DNA from: Nitrosopumilus zosterae
Lineage (GTDB): Archaea; Thermoproteota; Nitrososphaeria; Nitrososphaerales; Nitrosopumilaceae
DNA: 64,000 nt
Reading direction: 5' to 3'
Assembly: GCF_025998175.1 (NCBI RefSeq)
Contig: NZ_AP026695.1
Span: forward strand, 798,038 to 862,037
The translations under genes and the position numbers were made by a program. Shown here in pieces: positions 1 to 8,976 of the stretch. The first letter of the stretch is position 1. Each line of letters opens with the position of its first letter. The notes under the pieces are model-generated. The model searched no databases and had not been told where the DNA came from. It worked only from the letters and a program-made list of their open reading frames with translations.

Positions 1-401
1 CTGTCATATAGGTAATTTTCATAATATTTGATGTCTGACTCCCATGTCTCAATAATGTTTCTGATACTTTTGTCTCCTGTAGTTCCACCAATTGCTAATG
101 GATCTGCAACTGTAATTTTTGACATATTGATTTCTTTATCTGTTATTAGATCATGTCGCTGAACAGTCTTGATTTCAATAACGTCTTCTCTTTCTTGAAG
201 AAAGTCTAACTCATCTGGAGCTAATCGTGAATAGCAGTATGGTTTATGCCCTGTCTCGTCCTTCCATAAAATTAATTTTTGCGACTCTGGATTGTAGAAT
301 TTTAAAATTGCTGATTTTGAATTATTGTCATATGTTGCAGATACTAACATAGATGGAGACATTGATTCAACCTCATCGGTCTTTGTAACATTTACTTGCA
401 T
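1..401 (-). CDS. polB: DNA polymerase family B, N-terminal part (cut by window edge)
   Basis: Reading leftward from an ATG at 401 gives about 133 codons with no stop before the window edge, so only the N-terminus is present. The protein begins MQVNVTKTDEVESMSPSM and contains FYNPESQK and ETGHKPYCYSRLAP, which I recognise as the N-terminal region of thaumarchaeal replicative family B DNA polymerase. The exonuclease and polymerase motifs lie outside the window. The gene starts 4 bp after the stop of the dCMP deaminase gene and is almost certainly co-transcribed with it. This pairs a DNA polymerase with an enzyme of dTTP precursor supply. The family call rests on remembered similarity of the N-terminus and was not checked against a database. 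Confidence 0.85.
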   Translation of the reverse strand, partial: MQVNVTKTDEVESMSPSMLVSATYDNNSKSAILKFYNPESQKLILWKDETGHKPYCYSRLAPDELDFLQEREDVIEIKTVQRHDLITDKEINMSKITVADPLAIGGTTGDKSIRNIIETWESDIKYYENYLYD

Positions 402-405
402 TTTC

Positions 406-933
406 TTACACAGATTTCTCGTATTTGTTTACTAGTTGGCTTGCCCATTTTACAATTTTATTTTTTTCTAGTTGAATAACTTCCACTCCTGCTTCTTTTA
501 GTAAATCATAATCTGTTTCAGGATAGGAGTCAAGACAAACAAATTTTCTAATTCCAATAGTAATTGCCATTTTTGTGCATTCTAAACATGGAACAAACGT
601 TGTGTATAGAACTGCCCCTTCAATGCCTGCCTCTATTCCTAAAATTGCACAATGCATTATCGCATTTGCTTCTGCATGATTGCAAAGACATCTGTCGAGT
701 GATGCGCCCGATTCAATTTTTCCCTCCATTCTCAGTGTGCATCTTTTACATCCTCCTTCAAAACAATTTTTGATTCCAGGAGGCGTACCGTTATATCCTG
801 TTGCTATTTGTCTGTGGTTTCTTACAATAACCGCACCAACTTGTCGTGTCATACAATTTGAACGAAGTTTTGCCAATTCTGCTTGAAGCATAAAGTATTC
901 ATCCCATCCGGGTCTGTCAAAAGTATTATTCAC
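406..933 (-). CDS. deoxycytidylate (dCMP) deaminase
   Basis: A 175-residue protein of the zinc-dependent cytidine/deoxycytidylate deaminase family, which converts dCMP to dUMP for thymidylate synthesis in the cytoplasm. The catalytic HAE motif is at residues 86-88 (HAEANAI) and the second zinc motif PCLEC at 115-119. An extra Cys cluster at about 57-84 (C57, C62, C65, C82, C84) resembles the structural zinc site of dCMP deaminases of the ComEB type. Length is normal for the family. The gene is the first of a leftward pair with DNA polymerase B, 4 bp apart. A bifunctional dCTP deaminase is unlikely because that family has a different fold and motifs. Confidence 0.92.
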   Translation of the reverse strand: MNNTFDRPGWDEYFMLQAELAKLRSNCMTRQVGAVIVRNHRQIATGYNGTPPGIKNCFEGGCKRCTLRMEGKIESGASLDRCLCNHAEANAIMHCAILGIEAGIEGAVLYTTFVPCLECTKMAITIGIRKFVCLDSYPETDYDLLKEAGVEVIQLEKNKIVKWASQLVNKYEKSV

Positions 934-1057
934 ACAAATTATGTTTAACTGCTCAATATATGGATCACGTTAACTGATGATTGATTTGCGATCAATTCTG
1001 AAATGATTCAATTCCAGCATCACAAACTTCTTTAGTCTTGTTTGGTATGTCGATTCA

Positions 1058-1246
1058 ATGGCAAGCTATTCGTCTCAAGTAAATGTCATTCACAAAAAAT
1101 TTCAAAATGCAGTCAAAAGAGCAAAGACAAAACAGGCTCTCAACAAAGCATACAGCGCACACAAAAAAGATCATGAACGCTTATTGAAAAAACATCTTCG
1201 TGAAGAGACGTTAATGATTATCAAAGCCAAGAAAAAACTGGAATGA
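1058..1246 (+). CDS. small basic conserved protein, function unknown
   Basis: A 62-residue, strongly basic, helix-forming protein (15 Lys, many Ala and Gln) with no Cys, signal peptide or membrane segment. It starts with ATG, diverges from the dCMP deaminase gene and has its own 124-bp upstream region. Composition (HKKFQNAVKRAKTKQ) suggests an RNA- or DNA-binding helical hairpin, but I do not recognise a family. Coding character is supported by a full-length ORF without biased repeats. It is probably a lineage-restricted thaumarchaeal protein. Confidence 0.65.
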   Translation: MASYSSQVNVIHKKFQNAVKRAKTKQALNKAYSAHKKDHERLLKKHLREETLMIIKAKKKLE

Positions 1247-1455
1247 TCCAGTTTTTCCAATCTTCTTTTTTCCATATCGTCCAAAAACCCGACTTTTTTT
1301 CTTAGAAAATTATGGTGTTTTATGCCTCAAAAATGGCTGAAATTACGTATGAATTGTGCCTGTGGCTTGCTCTCAAATAAACAAGAAAGTATGCAATAGC
1401 TAATACTTTACTACACGAAAGCATAAAATCAATAAATTCTGATTCTTATTTTAGA

Positions 1456-2964
1456 TTGAATCAATATCTTGAGAAAAAGTATGTGCAAAAAAATTCTATT
1501 GAAAAACGTGATTACCAAGTAAATCTTGCAAATCAAGCAATAGAGGAAAACTGTATTGTGGTTTTACCTACTGGCCTAGGAAAAACTGCGATTGCATTAC
1601 AAGTTATTGCAGAATATTTGTCAAGAGGTTCTGGTGGAATCTTGTTTCTTGCACCAACACGAGTTTTGGTAAACCAGCATTTTGAATTCCTAAAAGATAA
1701 TCTTACTCTGGATGATATTTCGTTAATTACTGGTGAAGATCCAATATCAAAAAGAACCAAACTCTGGAATAATAGCGTGATTTGCGCCACTCCTGAAATT
1801 GCACGCAATGATTTAGTTCGTGGAATCATCACTCCTGATCAATTCAGTCTGGTGATTTTTGATGAAGTACATAGAACTGCTGGTGATTATGCGTATTCTG
1901 GAATAGCCGAAAGTTTTGAAAATTCTACTGCAAGAATTCTTGGAATGACTGCAACTCTTCCTAGTGAGAAAGAAAAAGCAACAGAGATTCTAACTAAGCT
2001 TCGAATTTCTAGCGTAGCTGAACGAAGAGAGGATAGTCCTGATGTAAAACCATACACACAAGAAACTCATACAGAATGGATTAACGTAGAACTTCCGCCT
2101 GAATTAAAATCGATTCAGAAATTACTGAAATTGGCATTGGATGAAAGATATGAAACTTTGAGAAAAAATGGAATTCGGATGGCAGAACAGCAATCTCTTT
2201 CTGTGCTTCTTAGAATTAGACAATTTGTATTAAATCAGAACAGACGTTCTGCAAAACCCCTCTTTACAGGAATTAGAATTCATTATGCATTGAACATATT
2301 GGAGGCTCATGGGATCACTCCTTTCCTGAAATTTTGTGAGCGTGTACAGGCAAAAAAAGGTGTGGGAATCAAGGAACTCTTTGAGGTTGATCCTAATTTT
2401 ACAAGGGCAATCCATCTTGCAAAAGAAGCGCAATCACGAGGAATTGAACATTCAAAAATTCCAAAACTCAAAGAAATTCTTGAATCTGTTCCAGGAAAGG
2501 CTCTAATTTTTACCAGTTATCGTGATTCCGTTGATTTGATTTTCAATAAATTGACTGAGATGGGAATCTCTGCAGGAATATTAATTGGAAAAGCAGGTGA
2601 TGCTGGGTTGAAACAAAAAAAGCAGATTGAGACTGTACAAAAATTCCGAGATGGTATTTTTCAAGTATTGGTTGCAACTCGTGTTGGTGAGGAGGGATTG
2701 GATATTGCAGAAGTAAATCAAGTGATTTTTTATGACAATGTTCCAAGCTCTATTAGATTCATTCAAAGAAGGGGTAGAACCGGAAGAAAAGACATTGGAA
2801 AACTAGTGGTGTTAATTGCAAAAAACACTATTGATGAAACATACTATTGGATAGGAAAAAGAAAAATGACTGCAGCAAAATCTATGGGGGATAAAATGAC
2901 CAAATTGTTAGAAAAAAATCATGAAATTGAATCCCAGAAAACAGGACTTGATGCATTTCTTTAG
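1456..2964 (+). CDS. Hef/FANCM-type superfamily 2 DNA helicase
   Basis: A 502-residue DEAD/DEAH-type helicase. Walker A is PTGLGKT at residues 38-44, the DEVH box lies at about 136-139, motif III is GMTATLP near 160, and motif VI QRRGRTGR is near 435. The arrangement matches the helicase half of archaeal Hef (FANCM family), which remodels stalled replication forks and Holliday junctions. The XPF-like nuclease and HhH domains found at the C-terminus of euryarchaeal Hef are absent, so this is a helicase-only form. The start is TTG, a few residues before the conserved RDYQ Q-motif-like segment, and no in-frame ATG lies near. Its stop overlaps the convergent gene at 2961 by 4 bp. Confidence 0.88.
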   Translation: MNQYLEKKYVQKNSIEKRDYQVNLANQAIEENCIVVLPTGLGKTAIALQVIAEYLSRGSGGILFLAPTRVLVNQHFEFLKDNLTLDDISLITGEDPISKRTKLWNNSVICATPEIARNDLVRGIITPDQFSLVIFDEVHRTAGDYAYSGIAESFENSTARILGMTATLPSEKEKATEILTKLRISSVAERREDSPDVKPYTQETHTEWINVELPPELKSIQKLLKLALDERYETLRKNGIRMAEQQSLSVLLRIRQFVLNQNRRSAKPLFTGIRIHYALNILEAHGITPFLKFCERVQAKKGVGIKELFEVDPNFTRAIHLAKEAQSRGIEHSKIPKLKEILESVPGKALIFTSYRDSVDLIFNKLTEMGISAGILIGKAGDAGLKQKKQIETVQKFRDGIFQVLVATRVGEEGLDIAEVNQVIFYDNVPSSIRFIQRRGRTGRKDIGKLVVLIAKNTIDETYYWIGKRKMTAAKSMGDKMTKLLEKNHEIESQKTGLDAFL

Positions 2965-3242
2965 ATTCTATATTGTTTAGAAATTTTTTCAAAAATCTTT
3001 TGCTTTCTTTGGATGATTCTATTCTTCATTCCTGATTCTAAATGATGTGTACTGCTATTTTTTGCGATAAGCAGATTTTCCAACCTTATTTCAAATTGGT
3101 TTTCTAGAAATTTTCTTGTATCTTGAAATTCACCTCCAGTCTCGAAATTCTCTAATGTTTGTTTTGTCAGATTCATAATTGATTTTTCTAAATATGTGAT
3201 AATTTCTTCTATGTCTTTCTCAGATATGGTTACCATGAACAT
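2961..3242 (-). CDS. hypothetical helical protein
   Basis: A 93-residue protein predicted to be almost entirely helical, rich in Glu, Lys and Ile, without Cys clusters or membrane segments. Two possible starts exist, ATG at 3242 or ATG at 3236; the second gives MVTISEKDIEEI. It converges with the helicase gene, the two stops overlapping by 4 bp. I do not recognise a family, and nothing in the neighbourhood assigns a role. Confidence 0.55.
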   Translation of the reverse strand: MFMVTISEKDIEEIITYLEKSIMNLTKQTLENFETGGEFQDTRKFLENQFEIRLENLLIAKNSSTHHLESGMKNRIIQRKQKIFEKISKQYRI

Positions 3243-3490
3243 CTTTTCTATTTTGGTTCAAAAAATGTTGTGTATTTTATTTTAGTTTTTTAGACATGGA
3301 AATTAATACGCCACACTAATCTTTTTTTGGTAATCATATTGATATGTTCTAATAAACAAAAATCAAAAGAATTACCGAATTGATTCAAAAAGAGAAAAAA
3401 TCACCTGCATAAATTAAAGCAAATTTTAAGAAAATTAGTCCGAAAATTGATTATGATGTGGTGATCAAATCAAAACCCATGCAATAAAAT

Positions 3491-3769
3491 TCACTCTAAT
3501 CTTTTGATGATGTGGTATCCAAACTCTGTTTTTATTGGCTCTGAAATCTCTCCGTTTTGAAGCTTGAATGCTGCCTCTTCAAATGGTTTTACCATCATTC
3601 CTTTAGTGAAGTAGCCTAAACTTCCGTCTTTCTTTGCACTCCCTGAATCGATTGACAATTCTTTTGCCAATTTTCCAAATTTTTCTCCTTTTTTGATCCT
3701 CTCTAAAATTGCAAGTGCCTCACTTTGTTTTGATACAAGAATATGTGAGCATTTTATCTTAATTGCCAT
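3491..3769 (-). CDS. single-domain parvulin peptidyl-prolyl cis/trans isomerase
   Basis: A 92-residue protein that is just one PpiC/rotamase domain, without signal peptide or WW domain. It begins with the canonical CSHILV segment (residues 7-12), has the GDxG-like stretch [13 protein letters not shown] and ends GYHIIKRLE. It catalyses cis/trans isomerisation of peptidyl-proline bonds. It closely resembles the minimal parvulin known from Nitrosopumilus maritimus (NmPin), whose structure has been described. It has no secretion signal, so action in the cytoplasm or at the inner membrane face is likely. It is transcribed alone, with AT-rich spacers on both sides. Confidence 0.93.
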   Translation of the reverse strand: MAIKIKCSHILVSKQSEALAILERIKKGEKFGKLAKELSIDSGSAKKDGSLGYFTKGMMVKPFEEAAFKLQNGEISEPIKTEFGYHIIKRLE

Positions 3770-3893
3770 GAAGTTTTCATATTTTTCTATTTCTTAATTG
3801 TTTCTTATTTTATGATGGATTTAACTTGGATTCCAAAAGTTGTTTTTATATTGTGACAGAACTCTTTTTATTATATTCATAAACTATGATTGT

Positions 3894-4127
3894 ATGGATG
3901 ATGAATCTCCCTCACTGCTGGTAAAGTTCATGTTTAAGGGTGATAAAAAGTCAGAAATTGCATTGCTTACATTTGAACAATATTCTAACATCAAAGATTT
4001 GCCAATTACTAAAGAATGCAGAATTGTCAAGAATGAAAAACCTACATTATCAAAAAATGACGTTGCGGCAATAAATAAAAAAATTGCAAAACTATCTAAA
4101 ACTCATACTCAATCTCTTTCTGAATAA
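3894..4127 (+). CDS. small conserved protein, function unknown
   Basis: A 77-residue protein starting at ATG 3894 (MDDESPSLLVKF). The frame is open further upstream to 3840, but a T/A-rich TATA-like element at about 3862-3875 lies some 25 bp before 3894, which favours a leaderless transcript starting at this ATG. The N-terminal half looks like a small beta domain (LLVKFMFKGDKKSEIALLTF) and the C-terminal half like a helix. No family is recognised. Confidence 0.6.
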   Translation: MDDESPSLLVKFMFKGDKKSEIALLTFEQYSNIKDLPITKECRIVKNEKPTLSKNDVAAINKKIAKLSKTHTQSLSE

Positions 4128-4220
4128 AATTTATGATTTTTATTACAATAATTTCTATGGATCATTTAAAATTATTATATTTCTAAGACCTGTCTTGAAT
4201 TTAATATCCTTCAAATCATA

Positions 4221-4997
4221 CTAAATAGTTTTTTTATGTTTGTATAATGCATAAATGATTATCCATGCTCCACCGTACCAAAAAAGATTTACTGGATCAC
4301 TAAGATCATATTCGTCTATTAGTTCTAGGTAGTAATACCATATATCGCCAATAGTGATTGTCAAAATTCCAATTACTAGTATCATCCATGCTTTTCCTAA
4401 TAATCCCTCTCTGAATATGGTGGCTCCCAAAATTGAAAATGCCAAAAGTGTTCCTGCAGATGAAACAAAAATTAATCCATAATAGAAATCAAATCCTGCT
4501 TCTCCGTATTCATTTAATGCATTGATTGAATAAATGGTCAAAATTATCGAAGGTAGTAAAATAACCCATGCTTTGTATTTGTTTGAAAATGATGAGAAAA
4601 ACCTAATGTTCAAAATTACATATGTCAATGTTAGCGGATATTGCAAGAAAAAGAAAACATCTGCAATCGAAGGATAAGGATCAATATCTAAAAATAAATC
4701 ATAAATGAGATAAGTTAATTCTCCCAGAAATACCATCAAATATGCAAAACCCAATGAAATGTTTGCTTTTCTGTATATGCCTGCATCGATATATTTGATA
4801 GCTACAATAAATGATGCTATTGATACAGCTAATGGATTCATAAATGAAAAAATTGAAATTATTGAATCTGAATCTTCAGGATTGGAAAAATAATTTACAT
4901 AAACATGAAAAACTATTACTGCAAAAATAATTCCTGCAATAACTTTGTAATTTATGTTGGTACGCAATTTTGAAGGGACTGTGTTTGGTTCTGCCAA
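4221..4997 (-). CDS. integral membrane protein with about seven TM segments, function unknown
   Basis: A 258-residue hydrophobic protein. About seven or eight transmembrane helices are visible, the first at about residues 19-37 and the last near 238-252 (FWYGGAWIIIYALY). Conserved acidic/aromatic residues sit in loops (DIDPYPSIADVFFF, GDIWYYYLELIDEYD). The layout resembles a 7TM sensor-like module without any attached kinase or regulator domain. It is a single-gene leftward unit. No transporter motif was recognised, so I leave the function open. Confidence 0.65.
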   Translation of the reverse strand: MAEPNTVPSKLRTNINYKVIAGIIFAVIVFHVYVNYFSNPEDSDSIISIFSFMNPLAVSIASFIVAIKYIDAGIYRKANISLGFAYLMVFLGELTYLIYDLFLDIDPYPSIADVFFFLQYPLTLTYVILNIRFFSSFSNKYKAWVILLPSIILTIYSINALNEYGEAGFDFYYGLIFVSSAGTLLAFSILGATIFREGLLGKAWMILVIGILTITIGDIWYYYLELIDEYDLSDPVNLFWYGGAWIIIYALYKHKKTI

Positions 4998-5065
4998 ATT
5001 GAATAATCATCTCATGTTTGATTATTAATTAACCGTTTGGAACGATTTTTTGATTTCATCTTAAG

Positions 5066-5563
5066 TTACAGAATCGTGGATGGTGTATATTCTCCAGAAT
5101 TTCGTAATCTTTCAAATCTTTTGAGAATGAATTCTGCAGTCTCTCTTACGTCTATGCTGGGATCATTGCGTAATAACTTGATCTTTTCTTCAACTTCAAA
5201 AGCTCTCATTAATCCTAATGATTCAATTGCCTCATGTTTTGACAATACACTCTTATCATTAAATGAGATTTCTACAAGTAGAGGAATTTTATCTCTCAAG
5301 TTTCTTGCAGCAATTTGAAAACTAGCTTCGTGCTTTACTACTCCATTTGTGTCATTTCTTAATACCCATTCCATGAGATCTGCAACTTTTTTGCGCATTC
5401 TATCATTATTGTTTGTGTTCTCGGCTAATTCTCCAGCTAGCCAAACTGCATCCCATCGTTTAGATTCGTCTTGTTCCTGTTTCAATACATTTTCGCAAAA
5501 ATTGAATCTTTCTTCACTGGGCATATCTCTAATGTTTTCCTCATCAAAAATCTGAATGGCCAT
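5066..5563 (-). CDS. HEAT-repeat-like protein
   Basis: A 165-residue soluble protein built of helical hairpins with the spacing and residues of HEAT/PBS-lyase repeats, e.g. KHEAIESLGLMRAFEVEEKI followed by NDPSIDVRETAEFILKRFE. Such proteins act as protein-protein interaction scaffolds; no catalytic motif is present. It diverges from the winged-helix regulator gene at 5637, separated by 73 bp. The partner is unknown. Confidence 0.7.
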   Translation of the reverse strand: MAIQIFDEENIRDMPSEERFNFCENVLKQEQDESKRWDAVWLAGELAENTNNNDRMRKKVADLMEWVLRNDTNGVVKHEASFQIAARNLRDKIPLLVEISFNDKSVLSKHEAIESLGLMRAFEVEEKIKLLRNDPSIDVRETAEFILKRFERLRNSGEYTPSTIL

Positions 5564-5636
5564 ATCCCAAATCTGGGAATCACTATCTATTAAAAATTCC
5601 TGTTATTCCCATGAAAAAAAACTAATAAACTAGATA

Positions 5637-6257
5637 ATGTATGAATATGTGATGTCTGGACTAGATCATTTGTTGGCAAAATCACTTAACGAAATCATTG
5701 AAAAAAATCTGGGTGCAAAAACTGTAAAAAAAATAGATGACCGTCTATTTGAAAAATTTGGACTTTCGATTACTCAGGCTATAGAAGAATTTGATAAACT
5801 AGATCTTGTGTTGAGGGAATTTTTTGGAAAAGGTGCTGATGGAATAGAGAAAAAAATATTTGAAAATATTTTTCACACAAAATCCAACAAATCAAAAGAT
5901 CATTGGTATACTTTGTCCGATTCATACGTAAACTCTGTAATTTTACAGGCGTTTGGTGATTTGGAAAAGAAGAAAATAATCGAGTCAGTTTCAAGTTCTC
6001 CAAAAATAATTAATGATATTTTGAAGGACTGTCAACTACCGAGAACTTCTGGATATCGAAAAATAAACAGTCTCATTGATGACGGACTGATATATCAAAC
6101 AGAACAAATCGTTGTTGACAATAAAAAAATCAACAAATATGCTTGCGCATTTAGTAACTTGAAAATTAACATTGAAAAAGACAAGTTGACTGTTGATGTT
6201 CAATTATCTGATTCTGATATTCTCAAAAGCTCGATCTTTCAAACAATCCAAATTTAA
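5637..6257 (+). CDS. winged-helix transcriptional regulator with N-terminal helical domain
   Basis: A 206-residue protein in two parts. Residues about 1-75 form a helical module (GLDHLLAKSLNEIIEKNLGA) that resembles the thaumarchaeal output domain NitrOD5 from memory. Residues about 95-165 look like a winged helix, with SSPKIINDILKDCQLPRTSG leading to a recognition helix and a wing. It is probably a DNA-binding regulator that senses its signal through the N-terminal domain. It starts at ATG 5637 and diverges from the HEAT-repeat gene. Targets are unknown. Confidence 0.65.
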   Translation: MYEYVMSGLDHLLAKSLNEIIEKNLGAKTVKKIDDRLFEKFGLSITQAIEEFDKLDLVLREFFGKGADGIEKKIFENIFHTKSNKSKDHWYTLSDSYVNSVILQAFGDLEKKKIIESVSSSPKIINDILKDCQLPRTSGYRKINSLIDDGLIYQTEQIVVDNKKINKYACAFSNLKINIEKDKLTVDVQLSDSDILKSSIFQTIQI

Positions 6258-6317
6258 TTTATTAAACAATAAGATCACACTATTAAAGCATGACATTGAT
6301 CCCAGATATGGGATTAA

Positions 6318-7352
6318 TTGAAAATTAAACTCTGCAGCAAAAAGTCACAATATGGATATTATTTTATCATACTTGCAGCTGTGCTTTCATCCCTTGTACA
6401 TGTGTTGTCAAAACCCATGTTGGATATGGGGGTAAATACAATGGAAATTAATCCTATTTTTATGACCTTTTTAATTTACATGATTTGTACGGCTTTTTTT
6501 ACGCCTATAGCACGTAAAACTGATGCAATTAGCAAATTCTCTCAAAAAGACATTTTGTTTATGGCTTTAATTGGATTGTCTGAGGTAGCTGCACTTTCAA
6601 CATATTTTTTTGGTTTGCAAAACTCATCTGCAGTAAACGCATCTATTTTTAGTAATAGTGAAATCATTTTTTCATTAGTTCTTGCAATGGTCATTTTCAA
6701 AGAACGAATTAACATAAAAGAATGCATTCCTTTTTCTATGATCATTATTGGAATGATGATAATTCCAATCGGAAATAATATTTATCAAAATGGAATGAAT
6801 TTTGAGCATCTAGCTACAGGTGATCTTTTGATTATTCTTTCTGGATTTCTTTATGCTGCGGATATCACAATTTGCAAGTATGTAGGCGATAAATATGATG
6901 CTAGAAGAGTGACACAGATTACTTCGTTTTTTTGTGCCATAATTGCACTGTCATTTTTATTCTTACTTCAAATTCCGATGGATTTCAAGTTAGAATACAT
7001 CCCGAACATTATGCTTATTTCTATATTTGGTACAGGTATGTCTACACTGTTATTTTTGGCAGGACTAAAATTAATTGGTGCTGTGAGAACTGTTTTGTTA
7101 TATTCTACAACTTCGGTATTTGGAATTATCTTTGCAGGCGTGTTTCTATCTGAACAAATTACTATCATTGATTTAATTTCTTTGGGAATTACTCTTATCG
7201 GTATATTCTTTTTGAGAAATAAACTGGCAGAATCTGAATCTGCAGATCCTGAGTTAGAAGGTAGTTCTGTTCCAAATAATGGTGATGAATTTGAGCATAA
7301 ATTTAATGAAAACTTTACAAAAAACAATCCAAAAACTGTGATTTCTTTGTAG
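6318..7352 (+). CDS. EamA/DMT-family transporter
   Basis: A 344-residue membrane protein with ten predicted helices arranged as two EamA repeats of five, followed by an acidic Ser/Asn-rich cytoplasmic tail of about 40 residues. This is the drug/metabolite transporter superfamily; members export or import amino acids, sugars or nucleotides, and the substrate cannot be told here. Family signatures include GLSEVAALSTYFFGLQNSSA in the first repeat and SEQITIIDLISLGITLIGI in the second. The start is TTG at 6318, with an in-frame stop immediately upstream. Confidence 0.85.
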   Translation: MKIKLCSKKSQYGYYFIILAAVLSSLVHVLSKPMLDMGVNTMEINPIFMTFLIYMICTAFFTPIARKTDAISKFSQKDILFMALIGLSEVAALSTYFFGLQNSSAVNASIFSNSEIIFSLVLAMVIFKERINIKECIPFSMIIIGMMIIPIGNNIYQNGMNFEHLATGDLLIILSGFLYAADITICKYVGDKYDARRVTQITSFFCAIIALSFLFLLQIPMDFKLEYIPNIMLISIFGTGMSTLLFLAGLKLIGAVRTVLLYSTTSVFGIIFAGVFLSEQITIIDLISLGITLIGIFFLRNKLAESESADPELEGSSVPNNGDEFEHKFNENFTKNNPKTVISL

Positions 7353-7421
7353 CCTCTGTATGAGGTCGTTTTGTTATATATAATAAAAGATTAACTTAAT
7401 ACTTAGTTATCAATACCAAAT

Positions 7422-7811
7422 ATGGGATTGATAACCAAAAAATGCGTAATTATAGATGACGATGTTCAAATCACTGAACTTTTCTCTGAATTATTGGCAC
7501 TTCTTGGTTTGAAAATTTTGGCAATAGGCCATAACGGATTGGATGCAATAGACCTTTTTTCAAAACACCAGCCAGATATTTTATTTATGGATGTTGAAAT
7601 GCCAAAATTAAACGGAATCGAAGCATTAAAAGAAATTAAAAAAATCAACCCGTCTGCAAAAGTGATAATTATTACTGGAAATACGTCTAGTGATTGTGAA
7701 AGAATTTTACAAGATAATGGGGTTACTGCAATTATTTACAAACCATTTGATATTCAAAAAATCAAACAATTAATTGAGCACTTTGATAATCCTGTCTCAA
7801 TGTATACTTGA
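7422..7811 (+). CDS. stand-alone CheY-like response regulator receiver
   Basis: A 129-residue single REC domain. The acidic pocket IDDD is at residues 11-14, the phospho-acceptor is D57 (LFMDVEMP), the switch Thr is T85 (IITGNT) and the conserved Lys is K107 (YKPFD). There is no output domain, so it would pass a signal by protein contact, for example in a phosphorelay. No histidine kinase is encoded nearby. It starts at ATG 7422, 69 bp after the EamA gene. Confidence 0.93.
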   Translation: MGLITKKCVIIDDDVQITELFSELLALLGLKILAIGHNGLDAIDLFSKHQPDILFMDVEMPKLNGIEALKEIKKINPSAKVIIITGNTSSDCERILQDNGVTAIIYKPFDIQKIKQLIEHFDNPVSMYT

Positions 7812-7828
7812 TCCTATTTTAAAACATT

Positions 7829-8227
7829 TTATTTTAATCCCCAACTTACTTTGTTGCTTGGAATGATTTTCAGAAATGGTGCTTCATTCTCAGTCCATGG
7901 ATCTCTTCGCACCCATTCAAATTTTTTATAAAACACATCATAATATTTTTTAAATTCAGGACCACTTTCAATAATTTGTGTTTTTCCTTGAATGCAAACA
8001 GCTTTGTGATTTCCTGATTTGTATATGTCTACAACTATTCCTGTGTTCGGATTTGATTTTATGTTCGAAAATGTTCGTGTATTGTAATCTGTTGCAACTA
8101 AAATGACGTTGTCTTTGAGTACATATGATACAGGTTTTACATGTGGTATGTCGTTATGAGATGTAGCAATTCTTGCCTCTTCTAGAGATTCTAGAAAAAC
8201 TATTTCATTTTTACTAAATTCTATCAA
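7829..8227 (-). CDS. pyridoxamine 5'-phosphate oxidase-like FMN-binding protein
   Basis: A 132-residue split-barrel protein. Typical segments are EEARIATSHNDIPHVKPVSY, TRTFSNIKSNPNTGIVVDIY and GNHKAVCIQGKTQII. Members bind FMN or F420 and carry out small redox or oxidative-stress reactions; the exact substrate is unknown. Its start overlaps the stop of the upstream gene (8224-8502) by 4 bp (ATGA), so the two are co-translated. Confidence 0.82.
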   Translation of the reverse strand: MIEFSKNEIVFLESLEEARIATSHNDIPHVKPVSYVLKDNVILVATDYNTRTFSNIKSNPNTGIVVDIYKSGNHKAVCIQGKTQIIESGPEFKKYYDVFYKKFEWVRRDPWTENEAPFLKIIPSNKVSWGLK

Positions 8228-8502
8228 CTGAATATTCGTTCTCTTATGTCTGGAATATGTTTGTATACTATGTCTCTGATTTTCATCTGATCTTCTGTGG
8301 TGGGAATCTCTTTTTGTGAACTGAGTATTGCCCCACCCATCCCAAGTGCCATACCCATTACAATGCCATAAACAAATTCTTGGGGGTTTTCTACTTTGAG
8401 TATATCCTTGTTTTCTTTAATGTCTTGCAAATAAGCCGGAATAGTTGATACTGCGCCATTAATTACTTGAATAATGATTTCTTCTAAAGGATCTTCACTC
8501 AT
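8224..8502 (-). CDS. small protein coupled to FMN-binding protein, function unknown
   Basis: A 92-residue protein starting MSEDPLEEIIIQ at ATG 8502. The frame is open upstream to 8574, but that would overlap the divergent DUF2203 gene, so I chose 8502. A central Gly/Ala-rich helix (GIVMGMALGMGGAILSS) could be membrane-associated or buried. It precedes and overlaps the FMN-binding gene by 4 bp, which suggests a shared role. Confidence 0.65.
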   Translation of the reverse strand: MSEDPLEEIIIQVINGAVSTIPAYLQDIKENKDILKVENPQEFVYGIVMGMALGMGGAILSSQKEIPTTEDQMKIRDIVYKHIPDIRERIFS

Positions 8503-8574
8503 ATGGCATTTTCGATATGAATTATTAATAAATTTGTGCCTAAGATTTTTAATCCCTCCTTCCTGAGAAAACAT

Positions 8575-8976
8575 ATGTTCTCTTTTTTTACTACAAATGA
8601 GGCTAATGTTGCTCTTCCAGATGTGATAAAAAAATTCGAGTATGCGTTATCGAAAAAGAATGAAGTATCAAAATTAGAACAACAACTGCAAATGTGCATT
8701 TCAACTACCAATTCTTTTGAAGAATTCATCACTCTGAAACAGAAATTAAATTCGGCAGTGACTAAATTCTATGAGGCAGTTGAGATTCTAGAAAATACTG
8801 GCGTATCTGTCAAAAGTATTGAGCAGGGTCTGCTTGATTTTCCTTCTAAGAGATTTGATGAAGAGGTTTGGCTGTGCTGGAAATATGGGGAAACAGAAAT
8901 AAAATTTTGGCATGAGAAAGACTCTGGTTTTATGGGCCGAAAACCAATAGAAGTCAATGATGAATCTTTAGTGTGA
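8575..8976 (+). CDS. DUF2203 family protein
   Basis: A 133-residue protein with the DUF2203 hallmark at its C-terminus (FPSKRFDEEVWLCWKYGE then EIKFWHEKDSGFMGRKPI) and a helical coiled N-terminal part. The function of the family is unknown. I take ATG 8575 (MFSFFTTNEANVALPDV) rather than the upstream ATG at 8536, because it clears the promoter region shared with the divergent gene starting at 8502. Its stop overlaps the convergent TrmB gene by 9 bp. Confidence 0.82.
   Translation: MFSFFTTNEANVALPDVIKKFEYALSKKNEVSKLEQQLQMCISTTNSFEEFITLKQKLNSAVTKFYEAVEILENTGVSVKSIEQGLLDFPSKRFDEEVWLCWKYGETEIKFWHEKDSGFMGRKPIEVNDESLV

Noticed and set aside
1322-1399. 25-codon ORF with LRMNCACGLL before the helicase gene
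   Set aside because: Very short, no start signal at a suitable distance and only two Cys; could be chance.
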